From positions 7,268,582-7,332,581 of the forward strand of contig OZ004583.1 of NCBI GenBank assembly GCA_963924555.1: a DNA stretch of 64,000 nucleotides, in the 5' to 3' direction. Within the stretch, counting starts at the first letter, position 1, and every line of letters starts with the position of its first letter. Shown here one piece after another: positions 59,001-64,000 of the stretch. The notes below the pieces were generated by a model, which saw nothing but the letters and a program-made list of their open reading frames with translations, made no database searches and had not been told where the DNA came from. The translations under genes and the position numbers were made by a program. Origin of the DNA: Crambe crambe. Lineage: Eukaryota; Porifera; Demospongiae; Poecilosclerida; Crambeidae.

Positions 59001-61306
59001 CAGAGTGGTGGGACATGGTGTCAAAAAGAAATCTTGTAGTGACGATGATACTCTCTGGAAACCAGATGGTGATTATGTATAATTTGGTGTAAGAATCTGT
59101 TAATTTTAGGCATCTAGAAGAGATGATTGAGAGTTAGGCAGTTCTAAATAAATTACTTGTTCAACGGATTTCCCTGCCCTATTTTTTTGACAGAACTGAA
59201 ATAAACTTAAATTTGTATATCCTCAGTATATTATCTTTGTATACTAGATCCCAGTATACTCCTGTTTCTCTGTATACTAGAACACATGACCATATAAACA
59301 TGATACTGAGGTAGTTTTATTTAAGTTTATTTCGTCCTACCTGCCTATAAAAAAGGAGAAAAAAATCTGTTAAACATGTGATTTGTTTGGAACTGCCTTA
59401 TAAGTCCCAAGTGTAGAATTCTTGTGAAATGATTGAGTTAGTTATCCTCCAACTTTTAGAACTACAAAAAACCACCTGACTGATATGTATACAACAGAAT
59501 CTTTGCAACTAAATGTTGGCATTGACTTCATTACGTAATACTGTATTGTTCTTTAGTGACCCTTTACTGCCATAGTATATAAGTGATTGCAGTGATCTTT
59601 CAACATGAAATTCAGAACACCAAACCAAACTCCAAAGCCACAGTTAAGTCCTTTGAAAGGAGTCTATGCAATTATGTGTTCTTATTTTATGTTGCAATCC
59701 ACTGTAACTTGAAACCTACTTCTGGGTTAGCCCCACCTCATTGCAGTGATCTTGCAACAAGAAATCCAGAACAGCAAAACCATAGCCTCCTGCCCAACTC
59801 CAAAAAGGAGGCTATGTAAATTTTAGTTCTGCTGTTTCATGTTGCAAGATCACTGCAATCTGCTGAAACTGGTCTCTTTAGTAAGGCAGTTCCAATTGTT
59901 TAACAGATTTTTTTCTTATTATGCAGACAGGACTTAATTATAAACTTGTATACTCTGTATACCTCAGTATACTCTAATGGCATGGTCACGTATTTTAGTA
60001 TACAAAGATAGTATACAAAGATAAACAGCAGCAGTATACAAGTTAGGGCAGGGAAATCTGTTAAATAAGTGAACTGACTAAGCTAAAATGATGTGTATTC
60101 TTATAGGACCAGTGCATCTGATGAAAAGTTCTATCGCTAGCTCCTCCCGAGAGAAGAGAAATGCGAAGAAGAGGTCATTTGAGCAAAGCATGTCAGCAAC
60201 AGCAACAAAGATTCTTAAGATGGAGCAAGAAAAAGATACTGAAGACAATGAGGTAAATGTATTGCAGCAAGGATCAGTGAATAGAGCTCACTCAAATTGC
60301 TTATGCTCCATAATTATGTATAGCTTGTATAGACAAACGTCTAAGATTGGTCAGTTAGAGGTTTCACCTAAAAAATGATTGTCACTTCCTCTACTACAGT
60401 ACCTATCTTTATCTGTTATTGAAAGAACATGTAGTGTAGTCACACTAAATGTCACAGTCAAGCTAGCTATTCAGCTACTGTCCGATCAAAAGGTAGTGTT
60501 GTCTTCTTTAGTTGCAATATTGGTCAATGTTATTTCAGCTTAATGTAACCAAACAGAGTGCAGTAATGGCACCATTTGGAACTCATGTAATTACCTCAGT
60601 GCTGCAGCTAAGCTTTGCTGACTTTGCAGATTCCTATACCTAGAGACAATAATGAGTTGAACTACTAAGTTTGTATACAAGTTCTGTGTTGTATTTCCAT
60701 GGAAACTGAGGAAATCATCATTGACCAAAATTAGTGAGATACAGAAGTTAACATCAAATGAACCATACCAACAACATGAACCCTCCTGGGGGGTCTCAAA
60801 ACCTTGTTTTCATAAGGGTGGGTCTCTATGCAAGTCAGAATGCAAAGAACTGAATAGGGTTGTTTATGGCCACCATACAAGCAGTGGTTTTTAGATCAGT
60901 CTGCAATGTTTACACAATCACTAATCTCTGGTTTATGCAGGTGAGGCCAGCTGCTTCCCTTGTTCCTCCTCCTTCCTCTGAGGTGGCCAGGAACAGGCTG
61001 ACTGATCCCATCCTTGGGGGTGGAGCTCTAAAGGTGGAGGTGGGTGGTGTGGATGGGGGTGGAGTAGGGGGAGATGGGGAGGAGAGGACACAGAGGGCAA
61101 GAGCTGCTGGTAAGTTGTAGTCAGAATTTTTATGCTATTATAGTGTATATGTAATTTTTTTATGCTACACTGCACACTGTACAGCGGCAGCAAATGCTGT
61201 GGATGCAGTCCTGGCAGCGTCAAGACCTAAATCAAAGTTGCTCACCCCCAAACAAAGACTGGGAAAGATCTTAGGCTTGAACAAAGGCAGCAGAAGAAAA
61301 ATTTAA
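42731..61306 (+). CDS. KDM7/PHF8-like C-terminal region (unit 2), split by a 12.9-kb insertion
   Basis: Exons: 42731-42827, 56175-56261, 57133-57237, 57578-57783, 57968-58084, 58203-58339, 58952-59068, 60107-60252, 60941-61109, 61185-61306. From 57,133 on, every junction is in phase. The products match KDM7/PHF8 landmarks: AQIPPDLHPPKLIEQLTRVI; EYVYPNLVDENDD (PHF8 'DEYVYPSL...DDDD') then KKKSCSDDDTLWKP; and the terminal LTPKQRLGKILGLNKG (family end 'ATAKQRLGKILKL'). The family demethylates H3K9/H3K27/H4K20 methyl-lysines in the nucleus, but the PHD and JmjC domains are not in these exons. The exon at 42,731 lost 10 nt relative to unit 1 and reads into TGA (WFAISEK stop). The phase at 56,261/57,133 is unresolved. 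The 3' exons may still be transcribed from elsewhere; the locus looks non-catalytic. Confidence 0.65.
42882..43345. repeat. two tandem copies of the Helitron left-end unit (about 230 bp each)
   Basis: Units start at 42,882 and about 43,113 with ATCAGAGAGTGCG and TAGCACTCTCTA (a 9-bp-arm hairpin), then GTAGGGATGGC, and end with AAAATTGACTTTT(C/G)TTCTTT. An (AAT)n microsatellite follows at 43,342-43,374. A single relative occurs at 39,050-39,260. Confidence 0.75.
43640..44150. repeat. three tandem leader repeats upstream of the Helitron ORF
   Basis: TTTGTTGACT(C/A)AGGTCAGAC, then TCTCCAGCTG(T/C)TTGTT and AACAAGGT(A/G)(C/T)GTTATA occurs around 43,658, 43,857 and 44,083, with intervening ACCAGCTGCTTGCTACTTTC. 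The AACAAG|GTACG phrase resembles a splice donor. It could be the 5' leader or promoter of the transposon. Confidence 0.65.
44342..51520 (+). CDS. Helitron Rep/helicase protein with two OTU protease domains
   Basis: One uninterrupted frame of 2,392 codons; an in-frame TAA at 44,333 precedes the ATG. Residues about 30-175 are about ten 15-aa repeats (SQEYNRAHRQELK core). A Cys-rich zinc-binding-like stretch (CCSCNMLFC, CTYCRSYL) comes before the Rep region: LFLTFSCAEYESPDIAEYL near 980, HUH motif in RGAPHYHAVLW near 1057, and catalytic-type tyrosines in YVSGYVTKYE near 1197-1205. A Pif1-like SF1 helicase follows: GVGGTGKS (about 1513), LLVIDEVSMV (about 1598), GDLLQLQPV (about 1636), YVALSRVRS (about 1910). 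Two OTU cysteine-protease modules end it: GDGNCMFRAL with HPSGHYDVV, and GDGNCLFRSL with NHRNHFNVV. OTU domains are known in Helentron-type elements; two in tandem is notable. It mediates rolling-circle transposition and looks intact. Confidence 0.92.
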   Translation: MPSKQQKRKVNRRETNKRYYQKKQQELKTKFQQYNIAHRQELIGKSQEYNRAHRQELKIRSQEYNRAHREELKVQSQEYNRAHRQELKSRSQEYNRAHRQELKSRSQEYNRAHRQELKLRSQEYNTAHRQELKLRSQEYNRAHRQELKLRSQEYNRAHTQKLKAKAHKYNRAHKKQLCAYYKQYYKINSTHIKTAQRHYYSVHKDKKIAAVRKYQLRNARKILKWARKYYAEHRARIGADRRRRYELTEPKPLTKQNYIREITQKLISNSHASRQMLQSFKDQHEKIALKMTAATSRRAASSIAATRLVNKVLQIRRHLAGSLLKMVRAINKLSISTESDLGEGSHCVHGEPYYYESSYVHNRPSIICIDEHGKYRLLDDKNTVEHVVPRSWKCNDTCRTLSQSDLSCIIEFKSAFNESLQKIRKVLDECDECPNSKYAKVIIVPANEPDSNVVHYNSVELKGHSLICHIGSDCKSKLRILRAASTHYPVLRSFLKCVYSALNSHKNIASLDEAVHRGDFNSLMRDFEITFDDLFSNEVNLSHELESSFATCVLRRPDLEKHLQIEHAKVMAKYKKELEDYPQNPCCSCNMLFCLKQGSKITFSTELGNVWPDLKDFILKDDPNASKKTLFICTYCRSYLRSNKMPPRCVLNGLQTSPIPRELSVLDELSKQLIQRAKAFQTIVRLGTYTNKVPSYNSLKACKGNMFFLPLPLDKTLETLDGVEGSLANPELYIIVNSKPTKGNVVWRSLVDVNQVKAAIKKLKECNWLYKDVCDESVDSAAKEVIEVVSNTSSTVLEKASSSDIAGFQCYTLRDMNDKLSTKDDLQQYKMLSVQEEPLSSTQRHLDTMCFPVLFPDGNFGKYHPRQVPVSHSEYDKSRLWNSDSRFRKDPQYVFYLLKEKESRELKAGVYNLLKTSKSIPTTVTNILQKVTASDQKLEANLSTMFQSIRGTKQYWYRRKGELMCMLRELGPQSLFLTFSCAEYESPDIAEYLKIVNNVPDKYSINKLCTEDPVSVSRQFSHKFHAFFQAFIVKGEVLGPVEHFYWKKEYQARGAPHYHAVLWIKGAPIIGKDDPDVVLSWIQERITCHIPDKENNPELHHMVTRYQLHKCSDYCRKKRKRGSVFLTTCKFGFPRPERESAVINNVDSSCKKFQKIYEIAQAPSEVRVNDYNPLLLLNWGANMDIQFVGDRDMVVSTYVSGYVTKYEHGHLQEQYEGITDDKSLCSKLFSIGRMVLKSRECGMHEAADHLSGDHLYEKSVAIQWVDVRMPHKRQRRVKTHAQLLKMESEDPDSENIFTHNFLSTYYPQRPDDLEDICLHDFIANYSWHETDHKGDRIYRKLNKPRLVNHKMFDPAKQENREDYYYSLILLFVPFRDEGALLRENETAEEAFNRLLPHSDDCSNYHRRLQTMLNAETKVRKINEARKAEIMKNLENKEHDNMQILGEAKHAMKDIQDMNQKMPDNLTLEQRENMLNADQKRVYDTIRNSLIHQKQHEEGQCLCDYKPFAMFVSGVGGTGKSFVIEAVKALVDSLWTSEGLKCAITAPTGLAAFNVGGVTIHRLFQLPIEHEGKEAGYWSLSKDAQKVMKTTLRSLKLLVIDEVSMVSSLNLTYVHMRMQEIFGEDHWFGGKNVLFVGDLLQLQPVNGNPVFEKMSRAAIVHKLGCIGSINIWKDCVRYDELTINERQKKDSQFSDILGKVRCGGLAKEILTILKERVINVPVVEKLVQLQESGKNPVCLFPTRKQCDVLNEEMLRNLESEVHVIPCADDVDEMRSTAKWHQKAAKQLEKLNQDCNNTAGLEAVLKLAVGARVMLRRNIDVKAGLVNGAIGTVLGVFSERVSIKFDHLESTCDIEKIKGKFMVLKSYYVSRTQFPLILAYGVTIHKCQGLSLDCAIVDLSDKVFADGMAYVALSRVRSLNGLYLTAFDAQSIRVSKNCVAEVNRLRQLFRKDLPLYETPTACVSRKRKLTGTCDVEPQSKKICGPTTKKLQPEPKSKSARSQSRQKKVWPFKFHSVDEQWQRTACHSLNIIFKQKNTIFQGSGERPLTRPDMRRVKRVKGDGNCMFRALSLVVTGSEDQHHAIRTRIVEHMRSIAHLMLGHIKSHTGFNTCQNIDEYLQKSKMAECNTWGSDIELLCFAHLCKVCVFSYSTESSNWDRYGPNNVDRTITVDVTAKSIYLFHPSGHYDVVGSTLKPPNSTPDWLEQSRNTEVWNDLRFHSVDSEWQLEACNLLGLPLHGPNGVSPGGPNLAITRPASYKSIQGDGNCLFRSLSYLITGSCCHYREVRERIIDHMRNVFEPVYVSDYLRSTNMDQDGIWGTHNEITTLSHLLRTPIYTFVPDSHNWVRITPEAMDQDFIIPMTQKAMYLENHRNHFNVVMTVKPIPNISSDPIEID
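44430..44880 (+). repeat. 45-bp in-frame tandem repeat in the Helitron ORF
   Basis: About ten units of AGAATACAATAGAGCTCATA plus ACAAGAATTGAAA and a variable AxxACGATCAC, each exactly 45 bp. They encode a charged repeat likely to be helical. The six central units are nearly identical, which implies recent array expansion. Confidence 0.9.
51521..52830. repeat. Helitron 3' region with a partial tandem copy
   Basis: The end of the ORF and its 3' flank (about 51,370-51,660) recur at 52,340-52,622, diverged but including GACCCTATCGAAAT and CTCCCAAGTGCAGGAG. A further 3' stretch (51,985-52,260) recurs in shortened form at 52,622-52,812 (ATGCCCACCTA...ATGGCTAGGACC). Another short repeat, CATGCTGGGTGTTGTGTACC-like, occurs three times at 51,725-51,850. 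The second block has no long ORF. Confidence 0.75.
53079..53584 (+). CDS. five-exon mini-gene encoding a 90-aa CCCH zinc-finger protein
   Basis: Predicted exons: 53079-53091, 53150-53179, 53264-53317, 53348-53431, 53493-53584. All four introns are GT-AG (donors gttagt, gtaaaa, gtaagt, gtaagt; acceptors atag, gtag, atag, acag) and all are phase 1. Joined, they give 273 nt, ATG to TAA, 90 aa. The N-terminus is acidic and polar (MDNEDSNNESGSHSGNKEN), followed by a basic PPKKK. Residues about 43-61 form one C-x7-C-x5-C-x3-H finger (CRYWLRGKC...CVYKH), with the final His codon split by intron 4. The Lys-rich C-terminus ends DKLIIEKK. The finger resembles the first Makorin/CPSF4-type RNA-binding finger. 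It lies inside the insertion absent from unit 1, so it may be Helitron cargo or part of the element. Expression is unproven. Confidence 0.65.
53585..54085. other. no gene seen
   Basis: AT-rich with CTAGCTAGCTAGCTAGC stretches. No recognisable feature until the palindrome at 54,086. Confidence 0.4.
54086..54318. repeat. palindromic module, copy 2
   Basis: CAAGTAAGTGCAAAAAATTT pairs with AAATTTTTTGCACTTACTTG. Inner arms carry ATGTAGGGATGGCTCTAAAA, then CGTATCGAAACAATCACTAC and their complements. Loop of about 28 nt. An (AAT)n tract and the AAGATCGACGTACCGACTTA phrase follow at once (54,319-54,480), as at 43,342. Confidence 0.8.
54319..55371. repeat. non-autonomous Helitron-linked sequence with a half palindrome
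   Basis: 54,352-54,480 matches 43,373-43,490. 54,888-54,960 is a single arm of the palindromic module (GCGTAAAAAATTTCTTC, GTTAAGTAGGGATAGCC). 55,105-55,135 shares CTCCTCCCTCAAGCAAGACA with 39,825. No coding segment. Confidence 0.55.
55372..55818. repeat. palindromic module, copy 3 (right end of the insertion)
   Basis: Arms of about 210 bp: CAAGTGAATGCAAAAAATTT and its complement at the outside, ATGTGAAGTAGGGATGC, then CAGCATCGAAGCAGTATGG and AGAGAGTGAACTTAGTGAAG all mirrored. The centre is TTGGCCCTTGATCATGGG. Its last base is the last base of the block missing from unit 1. Confidence 0.85.
55980..56115. repeat. (CATA)n microsatellite
   Basis: About 130 bp of CATA repeats with minor interruptions. 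The apparent reading frames through it are not genes. Unit 1 has only a few CATA units at the same place (24,751-24,762), so it expanded after duplication. Confidence 0.95.
58434..58610. repeat. palindromic MITE in a KDM7-like intron
   Basis: GATTGCAGTGATCTTGCAAC and CATGAAATCCAGAACACCAAA pair with their complements ending GATCACTGCAATC, about 70-bp arms. Related copies are at 59,740-59,860 and, with more decay, 59,583-59,703. Confidence 0.8.
59136..59402. mobile_element. inverted-repeat MITE with TTA flanks (Harbinger-like), copy 1
   Basis: GGCAGTTCTAAATAAATTAC at the left pairs with the right end GTTTGGAACTGCC. Both sides are flanked by TTA, consistent with the 3-bp target duplication of PIF/Harbinger elements. 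The interior has repeated AGTATAC phrases. Confidence 0.55.
59740..59860. repeat. palindromic MITE, second copy
   Basis: TTGCAGTGATCTTGCAACA and its complement TGTTGCAAGATCACTGCAA-like right arm surround TAGCCTCCTGCCCAACTCC. Same family as 58,434-58,610. Confidence 0.75.
59876..60078. mobile_element. inverted-repeat MITE, copy 2 of the 59,136 family
   Basis: GGCAGTTCCAATTGTTTAAC pairs with GTTAAATAAGTGAACTGAC, with TAA on both sides. Internal AGTATAC phrases match copy 1. Its orientation is inverted relative to copy 1, so the pair forms a larger inverted repeat (59,136-60,078). Confidence 0.55.
60253..60940. other. intron of the KDM7/PHF8-like gene
   Basis: Nothing recognisable inside. The flanking exons are in phase. 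Confidence 0.5.
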
Positions 61307-62996
61307 CTAACTACAGTCATTTACATCATCATCGCTATGTAGCTAGCGTTTATACATTAATTTTCTTCTTTTCTTTTCTTCTTTAAAATTACTCTAATTT
61401 TAAGTCTGTGTAGGACACCAAACCAAGTGATGGCCTTATGTTAGACTTACTCTCTGGGCCTGATTCAATAGCAGCTGCTAATATTTATTAAGGCTGCCCA
61501 AAGAAAAGAAAAAGAAAAAAAAAAACAATAATAAATCAAAATTAAAACTGATGAGAGAATGATATCATTAATTTTGGATGTAAGCTTGGTTCGCACGGGG
61601 TGTTCCCCATCCAGCCAACTAGCTTAGTGAGGTCCTTGGTGCTATCGAATTCAACGCCATGTTGGTCTTGGTGAGTATTAGCGTAAAGTAAAATCTTCTA
61701 GCCTGATAAAATAGCTGCCCACAAGTTCAATTAGCTATTTACAAGTCTTTTTTTTTTTTTTTTTTTTTTTTTTGTTCTTCTTCTTTTCTGGATGATCTAC
61801 ATCAGGGTTTAAGTCCACTAGCTATTTAGCTAGACTGCCCCAAAAAGTTCAATGGTGGCATTCACCACTGATAGTAGCTGTTGACCTGCAAAGTTCTAAG
61901 GAACAGTTGAAGCTTTCAATGAGGCATCAAATAACTAGCTATGGCCGTCTCTAGTGTAAGGCAAAGCGGGGCTATTTCGAACAGCAGGTAATCCGTATTG
62001 TTCAAATATTTCTGACATGGCTAGTTTCCAATAATATTGGAAACCTGATCAAATTTCCAGTTTGGAAATGTATTTTGTTTCTCAAATCAGATATATGATA
62101 AGTCTTAAAATTTTCTTCTAAGAAATGTGTTTTCAGAGGTCAGTGTTGGAAGGTATAATCTACTATAGCTAGTATATATCTTTCGAAATAGAGCTTGTAA
62201 GCTTGAAAATATTTGACCATTCAAAATAGCCTACTGTTCTGTGATTATTAACCCCGCATGACACGCATGCACGGCAGGTGTCAGTATAATTTCATCCCCC
62301 CCCCCCCAAAAAAACAACAACAACAACAACATATTTTTTCCTTGATATTTTCTGAGTCTCTCTGAGCTGTGATAGAAGACTTTATCCTGTGATTTAATTA
62401 ATAGCTGCCAACATAGCAGACAGGCTTCACAGCCTCTTACTACTTCCAGCCAAGCCCGCCCACCAATGTGGTCTAGCTGCACTGGTACAGTCAAACTGCA
62501 TGTGTAAGTTTTGAGGCGAATTTATTTGCAACCAGTAGTAGATTAAAGTGGGCATGGTAATGGCTTGACTAGGTACCAGCTGGACACTTTCTGCTCTCTC
62601 TCGAGACATTTCGTTTCCCTTTAGCCAACTTCGTTTCCCTTTAGCCAACAGCTAGCTAAATACTATTCCTAAGGGGTATAATTATGGCTACTGCTTAGTG
62701 AAGAAAAGTGAGCAAATCTTGATCTTGTTCCTACGTACTCCTCGAGCGTGCTACAATTACAGACAGCTGGCCAGTCTCAGAGAATGCAGACCAGAGATTG
62801 TCTTCAGAAAGAGAGGCCATTCTCATTGTTTCACCCTTGCTAAAAGGGAACATGCATCACATTCAGCTCAGGCTCGCCCCACAATGCATTGCATTTGTCT
62901 AGTTATATAACATGGTGAAAAATATATGCAAGCTCAACATGGCATCCTAGGATGATACGTACCATACTAGTAATTTACCATCTCCTACCTTGCGGC
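61307..62996. other. 3' intergenic region
   Basis: T run at 61,749-61,772 and C run near 62,300. The phrase GCCATG(T/C)TGGTCTTG(G/T)TGAGTATT occurs at 61,657 and again at 63,590, a dispersed repeat. No coding exon recognised. Confidence 0.45.
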
Positions 62997-63002
62997 ATGT
63001 AT

Positions 63003-63946
63003 GTGCAGCAAGAGGTAAAGTGATCATGCTTGGTGTGGATATAATTATATATAAAAGTGAAGGGGAAAAAATTATGCAGGCCATGTAGGGTTAGTCTGTA
63101 ATTTTACCTGTTTCTGTGAACAAGCATCAAAACTATGCTGCCTTCAATAATAATCCTTACATCACTGCCTCCCACCAAGCTGCTTTAATTCATGTCAGTG
63201 TAAAAGTGTTCTGCTTGTTGCAGTGATTATTATTGAAGGCAGCTGTTTATTCACAGGTAAAAGTACAGACTAACCCTACATGGCCTTTTTATAAAGTTAG
63301 CATAAATTTTTTCCTCTTCACTTATGTTTAATTGACCTGATTATCTTTTCCAGCATGCCCGGTGCGCACGTGATCGTAACAGACATGCACTCAAACGATG
63401 TCATTTTAAATGGCTGACATTGTATCGTTTATGATGAAAAGTTATTTGATATTTTGGAGGAAATCTCTGTGCATGGTAAAAGCACAATATGTGGTTATAA
63501 CTGTACAAGTTGGATTGTTGTAAATGAAATACAGCCTTGGTTGACCCACCCTCAATTGAGTTGATAGCTAGAACCAGCAGCTTTTTCAATGCCATGCTGG
63601 TCTTGTTGAGTATTCAAGTAAATCTTACATGTCCCTACTAATATTGGGTTTTTTAGCCTGCCTAGTGACAGGTTGTTTGCCTCTCTTAGCTATCACACTT
63701 TGGTGACAGGTACTAAACAATCATTTTCATTTCAAAGTGGGTAAGGCCTATGGGAGCTAATTATTGGCATGGCCTCCCAGACCTTATAAGAATTATGTTG
63801 GCAACAAAAAGGATTATTTGTAGTTGGTTGACTTCTGATATCATAAGTATTAGTTTATGTTAGTTGAATGACACTGAGCACTGTTTATTTTTGCACTTAT
63901 TATTATAATATGGACACCATGAGCGATCACTTTACCCTTGCTGCAC
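63003..63946. mobile_element. nested inverted-repeat elements
   Basis: Outer arms: GTGCAGCAAGAGGTAAAGTGATC (written in part) at 63,004 pairs with GATCACTTTACCCTTGCTGC at 63,925. Inside, 63,053-63,323 is a second inverted repeat: AAGTGAAGGGGAAAAAATTA and GGCCATGTAGGGTTAGTCTG pair with their complements, and TGCCTTCAATAATAATC lies near the centre. No transposase was found. Confidence 0.65.
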
Positions 63947-64000
63947 GGGGAATTCAATCTGTACCTACTACAGCATGAAAAATTAACACGGTCCGACTAC

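Noticed and set aside
60933-61223. Pro/His-rich minus-strand frame
   Set aside because: Antisense shadow of the Gly/Val-rich KDM7-like exon at 60,941-61,109.

Overview
The window reads as AT-rich animal DNA, most probably from a demosponge. I think of Amphimedon queenslandica, but that is recognition from memory and no alignment was run. The clues are short GT-AG introns, frequent 'tagctagc' filler, tandemly duplicated receptor-like genes with Ig and fibronectin-III-like ectodomains, Roc-type GTPases joined to Death-fold domains, and many palindromic MITEs.

Layout. (1) 1-8.5 kb, minus strand: two tandem copies of a Roc/COR-like GTPase with two C-terminal Death-like domains. The copy at 1-3375 is open and runs off the window; the copy at 4810-8465 is a pseudogene. 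(2) 8.8-11.5 kb: a pogo-like transposase remnant, a Kelch-Death gene on the minus strand, and a hAT-type zinc-finger fragment abutting its 5' end. (3) 11.9-16.2 kb, plus: receptor gene 1 (Ig, two FN3-like domains, a further ectodomain, three hydrophobic segments, and a tail built from exon cassettes carrying YxxL tyrosine motifs). (4) 17.0-20.9 kb: P-element/THAP9-like transposase debris in both orientations. (5) 21.2-27.3 kb: repeats followed by five C-terminal-region exons of a KDM7/PHF8-like gene. (6) 27.7-30.1 kb, minus: a decayed inverted third receptor copy. (7) 31.0-35.6 kb, plus: receptor gene 2, with five YxxL cassettes against three in gene 1. (8) 36-61.3 kb: the second copy of the KDM7/PHF8-like segment, extending to the true C-terminus. 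It is split by a block of about 12.9 kb (42,882-55,818) that is absent from the equivalent place in the first copy. That block carries an apparently intact Helitron-type ORF of 2,392 aa with two OTU protease domains, a duplicated Helitron 3' end, a five-exon CCCH zinc-finger mini-gene, and palindromic elements. (9) 61.3-64 kb: mostly inverted-repeat elements.

Overall logic. The region looks like one ancestral unit (receptor gene, then repeats, then KDM7/PHF8-like exons) that was duplicated in direct orientation, with an inverted receptor copy between. The two units then diverged by separate insertions (P-like DNA in unit 1, Helitron block in unit 2) and complementary losses. The JmjC iron-binding core was not found in either KDM7-like copy. 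The most interesting items are the receptor tails with serial YxxL cassettes and the small CCCH gene lying inside a Helitron-bearing insertion.
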